Source: Holophagae bacterium (GTDB lineage Bacteria > Acidobacteriota > Thermoanaerobaculia > Thermoanaerobaculales > Sulfomarinibacteraceae). Taken from it: a DNA stretch of 6,203 bases. Position numbers and translations under genes: made by a program. Numbering within the stretch: position 1 is the first letter of the stretch; each line of letters begins with the position of its first letter. The notes beneath the pieces were generated by a model. That model worked only from the letters and a program-made list of their open reading frames with translations, searched no databases and had not been told where the DNA came from. The stretch is taken from assembly GCA_030637505.1 (NCBI GenBank), contig DAOWGJ010000053.1:1-6203 (forward strand), in the 5' to 3' direction. Of this stretch, positions 1 to 5,578 are shown in pieces.

Positions 1-1075
1 AGGCGCCGGGACCGCCGAGTCGTTCTAGCACCCGCGCCAGGGCGGCAGGTTGTCCCCCACCTCCCGTGTTCATCAGCTCAATCGTCAATCCCGCCAACGC
101 CTCCGAATTCCAGCGTTCTTGGAGCAACTCCGGCACGGCCCGATCCTCAAGGATCAGATTGACGAGGGCGACGTGAGGCACGCTGACCAGTAGTTTTGCG
201 AGCCACCAGGAGAAAAGCTTGAGACGGTAGCCGACAATCATGGGCACATCCAGGAGCGCACACTCCAACGTGGCTGTACCAGATGCGGTCAACGCAAGCG
301 CGGAGCTTCCGAGCACGCGCCGGCGCTGCTCACCGACGATTCTTCGGAGACGCGGGTCCACCTCCGTGGTTTCCATGACCTCCTGGACGGCATTGCTGAT
401 ACCCGGGGCCTCGATCAAAACTGCGTCATCGACAACATCCCTCGGCAATAGCCGAAGAGCACCCAGCATCGCCGGCAGGAGGCTCCGAACCTCCATTTCC
501 CGTGAGCCCGGCATCAGCGCCAATCGCCCTGGGTGGCGATCGGCCGACCCTCCCAACAACCCTTCCCGCTGAAAATCGTCCACCAACGGGTGACCGACAT
601 ACCGAGCGGGCACCTGGTGACCCTTGTAGAAATCGGTCTCGAAAGGAAGGATACAAAGAACTTCCCGCGCCAGACGCCGCACTTGTCTGACGCGGCCTTC
701 TCGCCAGGCCCAGAGCTGCGGTGACACATAGAGCACGACAGGAATTCCGGTTTTTTTCAGCCTTCGAGCGAGGCGGAGATTGAAGTCAGGAGAATCGACC
801 AGCACGGCGAGATCAGGACGGTGACGTTCTGCATGAGCCACCAGCCGGTTCATCAACGCACGGATTCGGGGCAGTTCGCGAACAACCTCGACCAACCCCA
901 TGTGAGCCAACTCCTCGGTTGAAGCCAGACAATGAACGGCGGCCGCCCGGAGCCGCTCGCCACACACCGCAGAGATCTCCAGTTCCGGCCTCAGCCTTCT
1001 CATGTCCGCCACGAGGTTGGCCGCATGGATGTCTCCTGAGACCTCTCCGGCAACCAGCAGGATGCTGGATTTCAT
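1..1075 (-). CDS. lpxB: Lipid-A-disaccharide synthase LpxB (3' end cut by window)
   Basis: LpxB is a GT19-family glycosyltransferase at the inner face of the cytoplasmic membrane. It joins UDP-2,3-diacylglucosamine to lipid X, giving the lipid A disaccharide 1-phosphate. The frame stays open from the ATG at 1075 to the window edge: 358 codons, against about 380 in the family, so only the last 20-30 residues should be missing. Family motifs in order are AGEVSGD (residues 9-15), DSPDFN (94-99), SPQLWAWREGR (118-128), ILPFE (142-146), VGHPLVD (160-166), MPGSRE (198-203), ASGTATLE (264-271) and VGYR (281-284). One small deviation is CGERLRAAA near 38-46, where relatives usually have a Gly pair and AAG. 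The start codon overlaps the VanZ-like gene's stop as ATGA, implying translational coupling. Its usual partners lpxA, lpxD and fabZ are not in the window. Identity is very secure. Confidence 0.96.
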   Translation of the reverse strand, partial: MKSSILLVAGEVSGDIHAANLVADMRRLRPELEISAVCGERLRAAAVHCLASTEELAHMGLVEVVRELPRIRALMNRLVAHAERHRPDLAVLVDSPDFNLRLARRLKKTGIPVVLYVSPQLWAWREGRVRQVRRLAREVLCILPFETDFYKGHQVPARYVGHPLVDDFQREGLLGGSADRHPGRLALMPGSREMEVRSLLPAMLGALRLLPRDVVDDAVLIEAPGISNAVQEVMETTEVDPRLRRIVGEQRRRVLGSSALALTASGTATLECALLDVPMIVGYRLKLFSWWLAKLLVSVPHVALVNLILEDRAVPELLQERWNSEALAGLTIELMNTGGGGQPAALARVLERLGGPGA

Positions 1076-1461
1076 ATTCCGCCCCGCCGAGCAGATTCTG
1101 CGGCCTTGAGGGAGAAAAACCCGACCAAAACAACAACAAGCGCGCCCACGGCGTCGGCAACGACATCTCGAATCTCAAAACTACGATACGGTATGAGCAA
1201 CTGAAGGAACTCCGTCGCCAGGCCAAAAACGGTAGCGCCGCCCACCGCCATAACGACTCCTTGAACGGTGCCGCCTCGTCCCAACCCGGACGCGAACAGC
1301 AACCCGCCCAAAACTCCGTAGGCCATCGCATGAAGAACCCAGTCGGAGGGACCCATGCCGGGCGCGTCGATGCGCGGTATTACCGCCAAGACAATCAGGA
1401 TCATTCCATACCCTACCGTGAAAACCCGAGCTGTGCGCGCCGGCAGAGAGACCACCCTCAC
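1072..1461 (-). CDS. VanZ-like family membrane protein
   Basis: This 129-residue protein has about four hydrophobic segments, near residues 14-29, 43-59, 68-90 and 99-117. It carries the VanZ-like pattern: D40, H44 and Y48 with a following LGGLL, then TEFLQ (83-87), an Arg-rich turn (R93, R98) and D99/D103 before a GA-containing last helix. VanZ-family proteins are named from a teicoplanin-resistance accessory gene, but most members, including short ones like this, have no proven function, so no resistance role should be read into it. The start is taken as GTG at 1461 because it overlaps the preceding gene's stop as GTGA. The frame is open further upstream to 1659, but that stretch lies on the 55-residue membrane protein and does not look like VanZ. 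Its stop overlaps the lpxB start as ATGA, so an envelope role is a reasonable inference. Confidence 0.82.
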   Translation of the reverse strand: MRVVSLPARTARVFTVGYGMILIVLAVIPRIDAPGMGPSDWVLHAMAYGVLGGLLFASGLGRGGTVQGVVMAVGGATVFGLATEFLQLLIPYRSFEIRDVVADAVGALVVVLVGFFSLKAAESARRGGI

Positions 1462-1625
1462 GGAAACGGGTACATCAGCCAGCCGGCAAGAACGCCCCCG
1501 ACAACCATGATGAGAAAGGTCTTGAGAAACAGGTGAATCCGTTCCCGCCTCGCCGTTCGCCACAGAAAGCTGAAGAACAGGGCGACCAGTAAGGCATGCC
1601 AGATCATGAGGAAGAAGTGATCCAT
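1458..1625 (-). CDS. Small two-helix membrane protein, unknown function
   Basis: This 55-residue protein is not one I can name. It has two strongly hydrophobic stretches, about residues 4-22 and 33-52, separated by a basic loop (RTARRER, 23-29). By the positive-inside rule this predicts a hairpin with both ends outside and the loop in the cytoplasm. The ATG at 1625 shares its first base with the last base of the upstream DUF6677-like gene's stop (TGATG), and its own stop overlaps the VanZ-like GTG start (GTGA). The exact fit between two real genes, the clean transmembrane pattern and the lack of any other sensible coding frame here are the evidence that it is real. The same frame is open back to 1856, but that part runs antiparallel or out of frame through the DUF6677-like gene and is rejected. 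Function is unknown; small accessory subunits of membrane complexes often look like this. Confidence 0.72.
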   Translation of the reverse strand: MDHFFLMIWHALLVALFFSFLWRTARRERIHLFLKTFLIMVVGGVLAGWLMYPFP

Positions 1626-2083
1626 CAGTTCTTGGCCCCCCGTGCGATATCGGAAACATCCAAGACCGCCAAGAGGTTCATCAATCCTGCGGTTATCAGG
1701 AAGGTCTTTCCGTACCCAAAGCCGGCGGCGACCGGATCGCCCCCGCCATCGAGGCCCAAAGGTATATTTGACAGCAGAGGTCCGAGACCGTTGAGCCAGA
1801 TCAAGCGAAAAATATACAGAACACCGTTGCCGGCACAGGCCAAAGTCGAAAGCCACGAAAAGGGGTTTTCCGCCATGGGAACGCCGACCTCACCCTCAAG
1901 GAGGACGCCTGTGACGAAACCCGCCGTGATGACCCCAAAAAAGACCGCCGCACAGATCCTTTTCCCCAAGATCAGGTGCCCAAGGCCTGGAATCAACCAA
2001 GCTGCACCCAACAGGGGAAGCGGCACTGGGTTGTCCGGCTGGGTACTCGGGTCTTCGTTATTTTTCTGACTTTTCTTGGTCAC
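1625..2083 (-). CDS. DUF6677-like multi-pass membrane protein
   Basis: This 152-residue protein has a polar, Asn/Asp/Pro-rich N-terminus of about 20 residues and then several hydrophobic segments (near 22-38, 45-62, 76-95 and 127-142). Two motifs stand out: AWLIPGLGHLILGKR (28-42) at the first membrane segment, and a C-terminal LDVSDIARG (141-149). These resemble what I recall of DUF6677, a family of uncharacterised membrane proteins. The AWLIPGLGH-type motif also recalls short TM2-like domains, so the family name is a recollection rather than a search result. The start is GTG at 2083, which overlaps the stop of the upstream IHF-type gene (GTGA). Its stop overlaps the next start (TGATG). The position suggests co-expression with lipid A synthesis. 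No catalytic residues are evident and I assign no function. Confidence 0.72.
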   Translation of the reverse strand: MTKKSQKNNEDPSTQPDNPVPLPLLGAAWLIPGLGHLILGKRICAAVFFGVITAGFVTGVLLEGEVGVPMAENPFSWLSTLACAGNGVLYIFRLIWLNGLGPLLSNIPLGLDGGGDPVAAGFGYGKTFLITAGLMNLLAVLDVSDIARGAKN

Positions 2084-2364
2084 AGCTTCAACAGTGTTTC
2101 CCGAAGGTGCTTGCCGGGCTTGAAATAGGGGATCTTCTTCGGCGGAACCTGGACCTTTTCACCAGTCTTGGGGTTCCTCCCGATCCTCTCCCCCCGCTGC
2201 CGGATTCGAAAGGAGCCGAAGCCCCGAAGTTCGACCTTCTCCCCAGACTGCAAGGCATTCGTGATGCTCTCGAGGATTACTTGAACGACCTGATCGGCCT
2301 GTTTCCGAGGAATATCTGCGTTGTGAGCAACCTGCTCAACCAGATTAGCCTTAGTCATTGTCAT
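2080..2364 (-). CDS. ihfB: Integration host factor beta / HU-family DNA-bending protein
   Basis: This is a complete 94-residue member of the HU/IHF family, dimeric nucleoid proteins that bend DNA by inserting a proline from a beta arm into the minor groove. The sequence shows the helical N-terminal part (TKANLVEQVA, 4-13), the GFGSF turn (48-52), the arm with GRNPKTGE (62-69, including the intercalating Pro65) and the terminal FKPGK (81-85). Family lengths are about 90-105. The start at 2364 is supported by a strong GGAGGTGA just upstream; a second ATG two codons in is less well placed. It sits directly after rpsA, exactly where ihfB lies in cmk-rpsA-ihfB loci, which favours IHF-beta over HU, although a homodimeric HU-like protein cannot be excluded. 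Its stop overlaps the next gene's GTG start. Confidence 0.93.
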   Translation of the reverse strand: MTMTKANLVEQVAHNADIPRKQADQVVQVILESITNALQSGEKVELRGFGSFRIRQRGERIGRNPKTGEKVQVPPKKIPYFKPGKHLRETLLKL

Positions 2365-2371
2365 TTTCCGG

Positions 2372-2379
2372 TCACCTCC
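2372..2379 (-). promoter_or_regulatory. Strong Shine-Dalgarno of the IHF-type gene
   Basis: The minus strand reads GGAGGTGA with 7 bases before the ATG at 2364. This extended match to the 16S rRNA tail decides in favour of the first of two nearby ATG codons. It is the strongest ribosome-binding site seen in the cluster; the genes after it rely on overlaps rather than clear sites. Confidence 0.8.
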
Positions 2380-2387
2380 ATTGCGTC

Positions 2388-2402
2388 ACTGATATCAGTA
2401 TA
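2388..2402 (-). promoter_or_regulatory. Possible -10 box overlapping a 12-bp palindrome before the IHF-type gene
   Basis: The sequence 2388-2399, ACTGATATCAGT, is a perfect 12-bp palindrome in the 61-base gap between rpsA and the IHF-type gene. On the minus strand TATACT (2402-2397), a good -10 hexamer, overlaps it. No convincing -35 box is found 16-18 bases upstream. The layout would suit an operator that blocks an internal promoter, or autoregulation by the IHF-type protein, but a chance palindrome is possible. Confidence 0.35.
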
Positions 2403-2425
2403 GCGGTATGATCCTCGAACCACAG

Positions 2426-4621
2426 TCAGTCACCAGATTTTTCTTCAGCAGGCTGTTCGCCCGTTTCCTCGGATGTCTCGTCTTGGATATCGGACGCCTC
2501 GGCCTCCTCGGTTTCGGGTGCCGCTTCAACCTCGGGGACTTCCTCTTCTTCGGTTGTCTCAGCCTCCGGCTCGGATGCCTCGGCTTCCTCGGTCTCGGGT
2601 GCAGCTTCAACCTCAGGGGCTTCCTCTTCTTCGGTTGTCTCAGCGTCCGGCTCGGACGCCGCGGCTTCCTCGGTCTCGGGTGCAGCTTCAACCACAGGAG
2701 CTTCCTCAGTCTCGGCTGCAGAATCGACCGCAGGCTCTTCCTCTTCTACAGCGACTTCGCCGTCCGCTGTCTCTACAGTCTCGGGAGTCTCCTCAACGGC
2801 CGCGGCAACCTCTTCAGATGCCGTCTCGATGCCTTCGGATTCCGAAGTATCTTCTTCCCCGCCCTCAGACTCAGGCAGATCCGAAGCGGCCGTCGCTTTT
2901 TCGATCTCGTCTTCAGCCAAGATGCCACCGGCTCTCAGAGCGGCTGCCATGGCCGTATCATCGCCGATTTCCACGGTCTCTTCGAAGGCATCGTCGGCGT
3001 CATCCTGGGAGACGCTCTGCATTGATAGACCAATTCGACTCTCGTTCCAGTCGATCCGCAAGATACGGCACCGAACTTTCTGACCTGTCGTGAAGATGTC
3101 CTCGAGTGAATGTCCCTCAGCCCGGTCCAACTCCGAGATGTGGCACAGGCCCTCGACACCCGGGGCCAGCTCGATGAAGACAACAAAGTCCGTGATGTTG
3201 GTCACCTTGCCGGGAACCTGATTCCCGACACCGTGGGAATTGGCGTACTCTTCCCACTCATTGGGCAGCAGCTCTTTCATCGAGAGGGAGATTCTCTGGT
3301 TGGTCACGTCAACGGCGGTTACAACGGCGTTGACATCTTGGCCCTTTTGAACGACCTCTGAGGGATGGTTGATACGACGTGTCCACGACATATCTGAGAT
3401 GTGGACCAAACCGTCAACCCCGGGAACGATCTCGACGAATGCTCCGAAATCAGTCAAATTCCGAACGATGCCTTTGACCCGGCTTCCGACGTGATAGGTA
3501 TCGGCCACGGTTTCCCAGGGATTGGGCTCTGTCGCACGCAGCGACAGGGAAAGCCGACGTTTCTCGGAATCAACCTCGGATACGACGACTTCGACATCCT
3601 GGCCGACCTCGATCACGGAGCGCGGGTTCTTGATCTTCTTGGTCCACGACATCTCGCTGACGTGAATCAGACCCTCAACGCCCTCTTCCAAAGCAAGGAA
3701 CGCGCCGTAGTCGACGACGCTGACAACTTCGCCAGAAACACGCTTGCCGACCGGGTACTTCTCCGGAACCATGATCCATGGATCTTCGAACCGTTGCTTG
3801 TAGCCCAGGGACACCCGCTCTTTCTCGCGATCAAACCGGAGGATGACAACTTCAACTTCGTCACCGACCTTGAAATACTCGTTCGGATGGCCTACTCGAC
3901 CCCATGAGATGTCGGTAATGTGAAGGAGTCCGTCCAACCCACCGAGATCAACGAAGACGCCGTAGTCGGTGATGTTTTTGATTGCACCACTGACCAGCAT
4001 GCCTTCCTCAAGGCCGGCCATCGTCTCTTCCTTGACTTTGGAAACCTCAACTTCGAGCAGCGCTTTCCTGGAGAGAACGACGTTGGCCCGGCGTCGATCG
4101 AAGGAGATGATCCGCGCTTCGATCTCCTGGTCAATGTAGTCCTCAAGCCGCCGGTTGGGCCGGATGTCGACCAGGGATCCCGGCAAGAAGGCCCGGATAC
4201 CGATGTCGACAGCCAACCCGCCCTTGACCCGTTCCAGAACCTTGCCGGTGACTGTCTCTTCATTCTTGTATGCGTCTTCCAGTACCGTCCAGATCTTCAA
4301 CCGAGCGGCACGATCACGAGAGAGATAAACGCGACCTTCCATCGCATCGATTCTCTCGACGAACACCTCAAATTTGTCACCCACCTTGAGGGTGGGTTCA
4401 CCAGTCTCCGGGTCGAGGATTTCTGACAGCTGCACCGTGCCTTCACACTTGAAGCCGATATCGACCATCACCTCGTCATTACCGATGGCCACGACCGTCC
4501 CGTGCACCACTTCGCCCTCTTTGAGGGATTGCACGGAGGTATCCATCTCCATCAGTTGTTCCATCGACAGCTGTTCGGTGTCCTCCCCGCTGCCATTTGT
4601 TCCGTTGAGTTCTAGGTCCAT
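2426..4621 (-). CDS. rpsA: 30S ribosomal protein S1 with long acidic C-terminal tail
   Basis: S1 binds mRNA on the small ribosomal subunit and helps unstructured and structured leaders reach the decoding site. This 731-residue protein contains six S1 (OB-fold) repeats at about residues 36-102, 122-187, 208-275, 293-362, 380-449 and 467-536. Repeats 3-6 carry the typical DYGVF/DYGAF/DFGAF and HIT/HVSEMSW/HISDMSW signatures; repeat 6 has DFVVF. After a short TAMAAALRAGG segment (556-566) comes an extension absent from the 557-residue E. coli protein. From 537 to the end only R563, K575 and K728 are basic, and a 27-residue unit is tandemly repeated. The start is uncertain: ATG at 4621 is 12 bases after AAGGAG, while the in-frame TTG at 4627 is only 6 bases after it. 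An open frame to a TTG at 4669 has poor spacing and is unlikely. It lies between cmk and the IHF gene. Confidence 0.96.
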   Translation of the reverse strand: MDLELNGTNGSGEDTEQLSMEQLMEMDTSVQSLKEGEVVHGTVVAIGNDEVMVDIGFKCEGTVQLSEILDPETGEPTLKVGDKFEVFVERIDAMEGRVYLSRDRAARLKIWTVLEDAYKNEETVTGKVLERVKGGLAVDIGIRAFLPGSLVDIRPNRRLEDYIDQEIEARIISFDRRRANVVLSRKALLEVEVSKVKEETMAGLEEGMLVSGAIKNITDYGVFVDLGGLDGLLHITDISWGRVGHPNEYFKVGDEVEVVILRFDREKERVSLGYKQRFEDPWIMVPEKYPVGKRVSGEVVSVVDYGAFLALEEGVEGLIHVSEMSWTKKIKNPRSVIEVGQDVEVVVSEVDSEKRRLSLSLRATEPNPWETVADTYHVGSRVKGIVRNLTDFGAFVEIVPGVDGLVHISDMSWTRRINHPSEVVQKGQDVNAVVTAVDVTNQRISLSMKELLPNEWEEYANSHGVGNQVPGKVTNITDFVVFIELAPGVEGLCHISELDRAEGHSLEDIFTTGQKVRCRILRIDWNESRIGLSMQSVSQDDADDAFEETVEIGDDTAMAAALRAGGILAEDEIEKATAASDLPESEGGEEDTSESEGIETASEEVAAAVEETPETVETADGEVAVEEEEPAVDSAAETEEAPVVEAAPETEEAAASEPDAETTEEEEAPEVEAAPETEEAEASEPEAETTEEEEVPEVEAAPETEEAEASDIQDETSEETGEQPAEEKSGD
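2492..2692 (-). repeat. 81-bp tandem repeat encoding the acidic S1 tail
   Basis: Two full 81-bp units lie head to tail (2612-2692 and 2531-2611) and differ at 5 of 81 positions by direct comparison, followed by a 39-bp partial third unit (2492-2530) with 4 differences. Each full unit encodes 27 residues beginning VEAAPETEEA and containing AETTEEEE. A degenerate relative (AAETEEAPV) precedes the first unit. The near identity suggests recent in-frame duplication, with copy number likely to vary between strains. Confidence 0.9.
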
Positions 4622-4633
4622 GTTCAAGACGCT

Positions 4634-4639
4634 CTCCTT
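4634..4639 (-). promoter_or_regulatory. Shine-Dalgarno of rpsA, ambiguous start
   Basis: AAGGAG on the minus strand lies 6 bases before an in-frame TTG (4627-4625) and 12 bases before ATG (4621-4619). The first spacing is ideal and the second is long, so the S1 protein may start at either codon, with a difference of two residues. A second AAGGAG copy lies at 4677-4672 in the same leader. Confidence 0.6.
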
Positions 4640-4686
4640 ATTGCCCGGACGCAACTTTAACGCGCCCAAGGCTCCTTAGTTTCGAG

Positions 4687-4716
4687 ACCTTACGGTGTAA
4701 CCCACACTGCTGTCAA
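4687..4716 (-). promoter_or_regulatory. Possible promoter for rpsA
   Basis: A perfect -35 hexamer TTGACA (4716-4711, minus strand) is followed after 18 bases by TAAGGT (4692-4687), a weak -10 match. It sits in the 115-base gap between cmk and rpsA and would give a leader of roughly 60 bases. Separate rpsA promoters are known in other bacteria. The poor -10 box keeps confidence modest. Confidence 0.42.
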
Positions 4717-4736
4717 GCTTTCTGGGTCATTCAACA

Positions 4737-5486
4737 TCATTTCTCTCCTTCGTGGATCGCCGACGCCGAGTCGGCCGGTCGTTTGACGTCTAAAAACAGG
4801 GCGGCGAGTCGCTCAACAACCTCGTCCAATTCCATCCCCGAGGTGTCGACCACGACGGCTCCGGATGCGACTTGAAGCGGTGAATCCGCCCTGCTGGAAT
4901 CTCTGAGATCCCGCTCTGACTGGTCCTTGAGAACCTCTTCGAGGGAGACATCGAGACCACGGGCCGTCAATTCCCTGTAACGTCGCTCCGCTCTTGTTCG
5001 GGGCGAGGCGGTCAGAAAGACCTTCAGGGCAGCGTCGGGAAATACAACCGACCCGATGTCCCGGCCCTCCATCACGCCCCCATTGAGCAGTCCCATCCTT
5101 CGCTGTTCAGGAACCAGTGCTCGGCGCACCTCCGATAGAGCAGACACTGCCGATGCCATCGCCGAACACTCCGGCGAACGAATTTCGTCCGTGACCTCAA
5201 CATGATCGACCCACACTCGCATCCGCTCCGCTTCGGGTACGAGTCGAAGCCTCCCCTCGGCAAGACGACTGATCTTGGGGCCGTCGGTCGCCGGATCCAG
5301 TGGCGGCCGCCACCCTTGGCGGTGGGCCATCAACCCAACGGCGCGGTACATTGCGCCGGTGTCAAGGTAGGGAAGGCCGAGAAATGCGGCAAGACGGATC
5401 GCAACGGACGATTTTCCTGCGCCGGCGGGGCCGTCTATGGCGATGATCGGGGGCACACTGGTAAGGGGTTTGTCGGAGAAATTCAT
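4737..5486 (-). CDS. cmk: Cytidylate (CMP/dCMP) kinase
   Basis: Cmk phosphorylates CMP and dCMP with ATP in the cytoplasm, recycling cytidine nucleotides from RNA and lipid turnover. The 249-residue protein, slightly longer than the usual 220-230, has the P-loop GPAGAGKSS (19-27), LDTGAMYR (41-48), EIRSPE in the CMP-binding insert (91-96), GRDIGSVVFPDA (131-142), the lid region with ERDLRDSSRADSPL (191-204) and VDTSGM (213-218). The start at 5486 is chosen because the P-loop falls at the expected distance and a promoter lies upstream at 5525-5553. An open frame back to a TTG at 5561 would begin upstream of that promoter. The Shine-Dalgarno-like AGAAGGA abuts the ATG, which is closer than ideal. 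The extra length is a polar C-terminal tail. It is the first gene of the minus-strand cluster, 115 bases before rpsA. Confidence 0.95.
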   Translation of the reverse strand: MNFSDKPLTSVPPIIAIDGPAGAGKSSVAIRLAAFLGLPYLDTGAMYRAVGLMAHRQGWRPPLDPATDGPKISRLAEGRLRLVPEAERMRVWVDHVEVTDEIRSPECSAMASAVSALSEVRRALVPEQRRMGLLNGGVMEGRDIGSVVFPDAALKVFLTASPRTRAERRYRELTARGLDVSLEEVLKDQSERDLRDSSRADSPLQVASGAVVVDTSGMELDEVVERLAALFLDVKRPADSASAIHEGEK

Positions 5487-5524
5487 TCCTTCTCGTTCTG
5501 ACAACCGGTGATTGTCGAACGGAC

Positions 5525-5553
5525 AGTGTAGCCAAGACCGGAGCTCCTGTGAA
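5525..5553 (-). promoter_or_regulatory. Probable sigma70-type promoter for cmk
   Basis: Read on the minus strand, TTCACA (5553-5548) and TACACT (5530-5525) are separated by 17 bases, close to the consensus -35 and -10 boxes. Transcription would begin near 5518, giving a leader of about 30 bases before the cmk ATG at 5486. This arrangement supports that start over the upstream TTG at 5561. It would drive cmk and perhaps the whole minus-strand cluster. The assignment is by pattern only. Confidence 0.55.
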
Positions 5554-5566
5554 GGGGCCAAAATCG

Positions 5567-5578
5567 ATGATTAATCAT
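5567..5578. promoter_or_regulatory. Perfect 12-bp palindrome in the divergent intergenic region
   Basis: ATGATTAATCAT is a perfect inverted repeat just upstream of the cmk promoter's -35 box (5553) and overlapping the ATG at 5577 of the radical SAM frame. Its position between divergent genes would suit a regulator-binding site. If it is an operator, the coding start is more likely the GTG at 5655. There is no direct evidence of binding. Confidence 0.3.

Noticed and set aside
919..1536. 205-residue plus-strand open frame
   Set aside because: It is antisense to lpxB, the VanZ-like gene and the small membrane protein; its composition is not protein-like and no motif is present.
1462..1659. N-terminal extension of the VanZ-like protein to 195 residues
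   Set aside because: The added part is polar, overlaps the small membrane gene out of frame and lacks VanZ features; the GTG at 1461 gives a neat overlap start.
2395..2691. Minus-strand Arg/Pro/Lys-rich repeat protein of 98 residues
   Set aside because: This is the shifted frame of the 81-bp repeats in rpsA, so its repeats are inherited from the real gene.
2408..3025. 205-residue plus-strand open frame opposite the end of rpsA
   Set aside because: It is Leu/Gly/Phe-rich and repetitive only because it is the antisense of the acidic repeat tail. The minus-strand S1 frame is certain.
3401..3907. 168-residue plus-strand open frame within rpsA
   Set aside because: It is antisense to S1 repeats 3-5 and shows weak periodicity that comes from those repeats.
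4622..4736. Rho-independent terminator between cmk and rpsA
   Set aside because: No GC-rich stem followed by a run of T on the minus strand is present, so read-through from cmk into rpsA is likely.
5487..5561. N-terminal extension of Cmk to a TTG at 5561
   Set aside because: It would start upstream of the probable promoter and adds residues with no family match.
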